Virus record (IMG/VR): IMGVR_UViG_3300046028_011447
Location: 1-24,385 of that record
Source: a virus
Length of the DNA stretch: 24,385 bases
Reading direction: 5' to 3' (one strand)
Numbering within the stretch: position 1 is the stretch's first letter; every line of letters begins with the position of its first letter. The position numbers were made by a program, and so were the translations under genes. Positions 20,256 to 24,385 of the stretch are shown here, piece by piece. The notes under the pieces were generated by a model. The model did no database searches, was not told where the DNA came from, and saw nothing but the letters and a program-made list of their open reading frames with translations.

Positions 20256-22355
20256 TTATTTTTTTGGCGTTAGTAAATTCAAAGTGCTTTCCATAGGCAC
20301 CGTAATGTTTGGGACTGTTGGCTCAACAGGTTTATCTTTTAAAAATTCTTTTCGTTTTTGTAAAGCAATATTTTTTCTTAATTCAGTATTGTTTCCTGGA
20401 GTCCATCTATCTAAATTATTATCAGAAACAGTTTCAAAAACGCCATCTTTATTTTTAATCATGACGCGATAAGCTGGCGATCCTGTATTCCACATTCTAG
20501 CGGTTTCTATGGTGTCTACAATAGAAATTTTATTTTCATCAATATCTTTATATTTAGGCACCGCCTTGACAGCATCAATCAATTGTTTGCGTAAATCTTC
20601 GGGCGCTATGTTTGGATATGCTTTTTCAACTGGGTATTTTACTAATTTTTCATCTCCGTTCATTGAAGATGGCCCCCAAAATTTAGTAAGAGATTTTTCA
20701 GTTTGCGCTTCCGCAATTTTCTCATCACCGTTTGTGTAAATATACCAAGATTCATACGATTTTTCATAATCATTTAGCAATGCTTGGTTATAACCGAGTT
20801 GCGGGTCGTCAGGTAATCCTGGTGAGAAAAAACCAGCACCAATTGCTTTTTTAGCCTTATTTAGTCTTGTTGCAATGTCCCCTACTTTGGTTTCTTTTAG
20901 TTGCGTTTTTAATAGACCTATTCTAGCTGGATTTAATGATTTCTGTAAATCGTCTACTCTTGCAACTGCTTCTAAATTAGGTGTTCCAGATTTAACTAAT
21001 TCATTGATCATAACCGCTTGGGCAATGTCTTTGTCTTCGATATCATCTAGTGCTTGAGGTTTTACATCTTGTATGCGACCAACTAAATCGGCATAGAAAA
21101 CTTTATCTTCCGGATTAGCCCCTCTGAAAACACCGCGCAACCTAGATTGTAATTCGTTAGGGACCACACCAACTTTATCGATAAAATTTACAAGCATTGA
21201 TTTCTGTGCTTCTGGTGGGAGCCCTTCCATTTGTTGTTTTACCGCATTTTTATAAGTAAAATCAATTGCTTTTTTATCTCCAGCATCTTTTGGATCCAAG
21301 TAATCAGTGCCTTGTAATGCTCGCGAAACTTTTTCTAATTGAGCCATTTCATCTAGGCGCTCTTTATTTTTTGCGTCTAAAGTTTTAAAAAGACCCGCTT
21401 TTTGATCTGGTGTAATTATTCGGCTTTGTTCCAATCTAGTGATCTCGTCATAAGATGCTTGCCCCCTACTTGCCCTAATTTCTAGCTCTGCACCTTTTCT
21501 TGCTTTTGCTAATTCTTGTTCAGCTTTTTGTTGGGCAAAAGCTTGAGCGTTAACACTACGCAATTGATTGTCGTAAGCATTTAATTGGTTTACAACAGCT
21601 TGTTTTTCGTTAATATCCAAACCTTCGATATCCGTTTTAGAAATCTTGAGAATTTCTTTAGATCTTGCGTCATCCGATAACCCTTCTAAGCTAGCCTTAA
21701 AGCTAGTGGTTATTAGGTCTTTTCTAAAATCTTTTTTCACCAAAATAGCTTCTTCTGAAGTAATGTAATTATGTTTAACTTGAGCATCTAAAACGGCATT
21801 ATATTTTGCAATTTTTTCTTGATAGCTTTGAAGTTCAATTTCCGTTTTCGGCGACGGGTTGCTAAAAATGTCGTCCTTAATAATGTCCAAAGAAGCGGTT
21901 AATGATTTTTGCGCATTCATTTCAGTTTGCCTAAAAAAATCATCTTGGCTTTTAACGGTTAAAATGGCTGCTCTTTTTTCAAAACTTTGTTGATAATATG
22001 GTCGAATATTTTCAGGCAACTCCTGTAATTTTCCTTGCATATAGCCATTCAAACGCTCCGCAAGTTTTTCTGGATTATTGCCTTCAGCTACATTTTCATT
22101 GTAAAGCTGATTGGTTTTTGTTATATCTGCGACCTCTAAATTAGCCAAATATGCATCTTTTTCTTTTTCTAACGCCTCTTGTGAAACTGCCGCCAACCTA
22201 AAAAGAGAGTTTGCGGTTCCTTGACCTGCATCGGCTATCGAATTAAACATTTGCATAGCCCCTTCAAAAGCAGGACTCGCATCTACTCTCAAAGTTGGAA
22301 CATTACCAGCGTTATTAATTTGAGCTTCAAATCTAGGAATAGTTGGTCTAGTCAT
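20256..22355 (-). CDS. Internal virion protein, T7 gp15-like
   Basis: A 699-aa, largely helical and coiled-coil protein. It lies between gp14- and gp16-like genes and is close in size to T7 gp15 (747 aa). The N-terminus is Pro/Ala-rich (TRPTIPRFEAQINNAGNVPT). A long Gln/Lys/Glu-rich helical body covers about residues 60-440, and a more globular C-terminal third contains GFFSPGLPDDPQLGYNQALL (about 513-532). There are no membrane segments. It would form part of the ejectosome tube. GGAGG is close to its ATG (22363-22358, short spacing) and the ATG overlaps the previous stop (ATGA), so translation is coupled. The homology is by synteny and composition; direct sequence likeness is weak. Confidence 0.72.
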   Translation of the reverse strand: MTRPTIPRFEAQINNAGNVPTLRVDASPAFEGAMQMFNSIADAGQGTANSLFRLAAVSQEALEKEKDAYLANLEVADITKTNQLYNENVAEGNNPEKLAERLNGYMQGKLQELPENIRPYYQQSFEKRAAILTVKSQDDFFRQTEMNAQKSLTASLDIIKDDIFSNPSPKTEIELQSYQEKIAKYNAVLDAQVKHNYITSEEAILVKKDFRKDLITTSFKASLEGLSDDARSKEILKISKTDIEGLDINEKQAVVNQLNAYDNQLRSVNAQAFAQQKAEQELAKARKGAELEIRASRGQASYDEITRLEQSRIITPDQKAGLFKTLDAKNKERLDEMAQLEKVSRALQGTDYLDPKDAGDKKAIDFTYKNAVKQQMEGLPPEAQKSMLVNFIDKVGVVPNELQSRLRGVFRGANPEDKVFYADLVGRIQDVKPQALDDIEDKDIAQAVMINELVKSGTPNLEAVARVDDLQKSLNPARIGLLKTQLKETKVGDIATRLNKAKKAIGAGFFSPGLPDDPQLGYNQALLNDYEKSYESWYIYTNGDEKIAEAQTEKSLTKFWGPSSMNGDEKLVKYPVEKAYPNIAPEDLRKQLIDAVKAVPKYKDIDENKISIVDTIETARMWNTGSPAYRVMIKNKDGVFETVSDNNLDRWTPGNNTELRKNIALQKRKEFLKDKPVEPTVPNITVPMESTLNLLTPKK

Positions 22356-22903
22356 AGCCCTCCAAAAATAGAATTAGCTAAATCATTGTTGCCCGCTTTT
22401 TTTGCTTTATAGCCGGCGTAGCCCTTTAAACCTGATTGTAAAATATTGCTTCCAGCATTTATGGCATTTGCTTGGCGCATACTTTTATTCCCGGATAGCT
22501 GTGCTGCCACATTGAATTGTGCATTGGCTTGATTTATTTGAAGACCTATTTGCCTAGTATCAGTAAATAATTGATTCAATCTTGTAGCTTCCGAAGCCCG
22601 AGAGACATCAGCAGTTTGAATACCAATAAAAGTCCCTGAACTTAAACTTGCACCAGACGAACCAAAAATTGCATTTTGAGTGGCCAAAACTTGTTTTAAC
22701 TCTCTCTGTCTATCCAATTCTGCTTGAGCAGATTGGGTTTTTTCAGACTCTTGTGCCATTTTTAATTGAGCTGCTTCAACATCTGCCGACTGTTGCTGTA
22801 TATTACTTGCTCTTTTTGAAAGCACGTTTTGTTGTTGCAAACTGTAGCCGGTAGTTGCTGCTGTGATAGCCGTAGCTATCAGCATTAATGTAAATGGATC
22901 CAT
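22352..22903 (-). CDS. Internal virion protein, T7 gp14-like
   Basis: A 183-aa protein with a hydrophobic N-terminal segment (about residues 5-20, TLMLIATAITAATTGY), then a long Gln/Ala/Ser-rich helical region, and a C-terminal part with ANAINAGSNILQSGLKGYAG. T7 gp14 is 196 aa with a similar composition and forms an outer-membrane channel during DNA ejection. The SSGASLSSGTF segment (about 82-92) is also typical of gp14-like proteins of podophages. It is the first of three consecutive ejection-protein genes and overlaps the next by four bases. Confidence 0.75.
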   Translation of the reverse strand: MDPFTLMLIATAITAATTGYSLQQQNVLSKRASNIQQQSADVEAAQLKMAQESEKTQSAQAELDRQRELKQVLATQNAIFGSSGASLSSGTFIGIQTADVSRASEATRLNQLFTDTRQIGLQINQANAQFNVAAQLSGNKSMRQANAINAGSNILQSGLKGYAGYKAKKAGNNDLANSIFGGL

Positions 22904-22908
22904 ATTTT

Positions 22909-24385
22909 TTATTTAATTGCAACAACAACCGCTAAAAGATTGAACTCTAACGGTTGTTCTTGAGTTATTTCAATTTGGGTATCCCTACCGACACCCGCCA
23001 AATAAATTTTTTTCCAGCCCGAAAATAGTGAGACCGGAGTATCCAAAACATTTGCCCCAAAAGAATCAAACGGCGGACTGTATTTTTTATCACCCACTTT
23101 TATAACAATGTGCCTTGCATTTTGCAATAGCAAATTTATAAACACAACTCTTTTATAATCTCCGGCTAATGACTGACCATTAACTTGTGCCTGAATTGGC
23201 ATTAATTTTACAATAGAAAAAAAAGAAAAACCAATTTCAATTTTAGAAACCGCTTCAGAACTGGTAATATTGCCTGACGCAACTATTTCGTTTTTTAAAA
23301 TAAAACCATCGCCTTTAACAGCTATTTCTTGACCATTTAAATGACTAAGTCCACCCCAAGAAGTAATAGGCGTAGCATTAGTTGCTATTGTCGCCGCATC
23401 TAATGAATATGCTTGATCAAATTTTTCAATAAAACGAACAGTCGCACCATTAACCGTGCGTTTAACAATAGTGTAGACATCAAAACCTACAACGCAAACT
23501 TTTTCGTATTGCCCGTTTGTTTCAAATAAAGACCAAGCCAATAGCTCTTGGTCTCTTGCTACATTTAAAACTGCCATTGTCCCATCACTATTTACCGCAA
23601 AATAATAATCCGCTGGGCTATTTGCTCGAGATTGACGAACAGCCACAGAAACTGGATTAGTAATTAAATGTGGCGAAAGAACTGAAATATTTTTTGCGTT
23701 ATAATTTTGTTCTAAATCATTATAAACAAATTCTCTAACTACCTTTCCTGAGGCCTCAACAAATAAAGTCGCGCCCCCAATAGATTTTGGTTTGACTCGA
23801 CTAGATCCATGTGAGGTGGCTTTTGTTATCGATAAACTATTTGCGGTAATCGGGCTACCTATGGCTGTACTTATATAGAATTCGCCACCTGTTGTGTAAA
23901 ATTGTAAATTTCTTCCAGATATGATAAACAAAATAGCGTTTACAGCATTATCATCAATTGTAAAATCAATTGCGTCATCTGAATCACTGCTACCTATATC
24001 AAAATTAAAAAAATCACCAACTACAGATCCCCAAATGCTTTGCGGTCTTTGACCAGAATTCCCTAGCCACAGCCTATTTTGGTGAAAACTTCCACAAGAC
24101 GGCCATCCTCTAGTATTCGACCAACTTATTTCATATCCAGTCTCTATCTCCCAATTACCTTCTAAAACGTTTTCTTTATTTGGAAAATCTACTTCTATCC
24201 GACATTTAACTTGAGTTGAGCTAATAAAAGAAGTAATTCTAGCAATCCCACCTTGTTTGTTGTAAATATATTGGCCAACATAATTGCTGTTAAAAACAGC
24301 ATGTTGCGCCGTAAATAAAACATCTCTTCCGCCTGTAGCACTAGGTGTTAGGTGCCCGTTAGGCGTAATTATGGTTAATGCAATC
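22909..24385 (-). CDS. Tail tube / stabilisation protein, T7 gp12-like (N-terminus outside window)
   Basis: A beta-rich podovirus tail protein of the tail tubular protein B / stabilisation type; 491 residues are visible and the N-terminus lies beyond the window. A TTG at 23931 could be taken as a start, but the same frame stays open to base 24385 and encodes the family hallmark: GWPSCGSFHQNRLWLG, then SIWGSVVGDFFNFDIG, then DDAIDFTIDDNAVNAI, leading into LQFYTTGGEFYIS. So this is one continuous gene. It should form the nozzle or stabilising ring through which the fibre attaches and DNA passes. It precedes the gp14-15-16-17-like genes, as gp12 does in T7. Confidence 0.87.
   Translation of the reverse strand, partial: IALTIITPNGHLTPSATGGRDVLFTAQHAVFNSNYVGQYIYNKQGGIARITSFISSTQVKCRIEVDFPNKENVLEGNWEIETGYEISWSNTRGWPSCGSFHQNRLWLGNSGQRPQSIWGSVVGDFFNFDIGSSDSDDAIDFTIDDNAVNAILFIISGRNLQFYTTGGEFYISTAIGSPITANSLSITKATSHGSSRVKPKSIGGATLFVEASGKVVREFVYNDLEQNYNAKNISVLSPHLITNPVSVAVRQSRANSPADYYFAVNSDGTMAVLNVARDQELLAWSLFETNGQYEKVCVVGFDVYTIVKRTVNGATVRFIEKFDQAYSLDAATIATNATPITSWGGLSHLNGQEIAVKGDGFILKNEIVASGNITSSEAVSKIEIGFSFFSIVKLMPIQAQVNGQSLAGDYKRVVFINLLLQNARHIVIKVGDKKYSPPFDSFGANVLDTPVSLFSGWKKIYLAGVGRDTQIEITQEQPLEFNLLAVVVAIK

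Noticed and set aside
15776-22854. Plus-strand frames opposite the late genes
   Set aside because: They lie antisense to well-supported virion genes, have low-complexity Ser/Leu/Phe-rich translations typical of reverse-strand shadows, and lack start signals.
23929-23931. TTG start of a 340-aa protein
   Set aside because: The frame has no stop upstream to the window end, and the upstream residues carry the conserved stabilisation-protein motifs, so the TTG is an internal Leu codon.
1-24385. tRNA genes, CRISPR arrays, insertion sequences or attachment sites
   Set aside because: No tRNA T-loop consensus in a cloverleaf context, no regularly spaced repeats with unique spacers, no transposase or integrase motif and no paired direct repeats at module edges were seen.

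Overview
The window is a segment of an AT-rich double-stranded DNA phage or prophage with a T7-type (podovirus) tail and internal-virion module. Only phage genes are visible: no host housekeeping genes, tRNA, rRNA, integrase, terminase or phage RNA polymerase. A Gram-negative host is suggested by a spanin-like lysis pair (inner-membrane coiled coil plus overlapping lipoprotein) and by a nuclease with a signal peptide. The low G+C and small genes would fit a phage of an AT-rich proteobacterium, but the exact host cannot be read from the sequence.

Layout: two opposed transcription blocks meet tail to tail at 12137-12140. The plus-strand block (1-12140) is early/replication. It holds the C-terminal part of a VapE-type primase-helicase, seven small unrecognised genes (699-3313), a SNF2-family helicase behind a near-consensus sigma70 promoter (3299-3327), four small coiled-coil or linker-rich proteins, a DUF2800 nuclease, a DUF2815 ssDNA-binding protein, a family A DNA polymerase with DEDDy proofreading motifs, two small proteins and a RuvC-like resolvase. 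VapE, SNF2, DUF2800, DUF2815, PolA and a resolvase are a recurring phage replication set and probably act together: unwinding and priming, end or flap processing, ssDNA coating, synthesis, junction resolution.

The minus-strand block (24385-12137, read right to left) is late. It runs: a T7 gp12/stabilisation-like tail protein (cut by the window end), gp14-, gp15- and gp16-like internal virion/ejection proteins, a tail fibre with a T7 gp17-like N-terminus, a DUF4376-like fibre-associated protein, a holin-like protein, a permuted papain-fold hydrolase, a membrane-anchored unknown, a 50-aa membrane protein, an Rz/Rz1-like pair, an M15 peptidase endolysin and an exported staphylococcal-nuclease homologue. 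The order closely follows the T7 late region.

The most unusual part is 7987-8625, between the DUF2800 and DUF2815 genes. Two non-coding stretches (about 120 and 135 nt, roughly 46-47% G+C against about 30-35% around them) carry dense nested complementarity and possible pseudoknots, and flank one small two-TM protein gene. They look like structured RNAs that I cannot assign to a known class. Other points of note are repeated Shine-Dalgarno-less start contexts, a Leu at the position equivalent to E. coli Pol I Phe762, and the convergent stop codons without a visible terminator. No gene-free stretch exceeds 300 bases; the longest are the two RNA regions.
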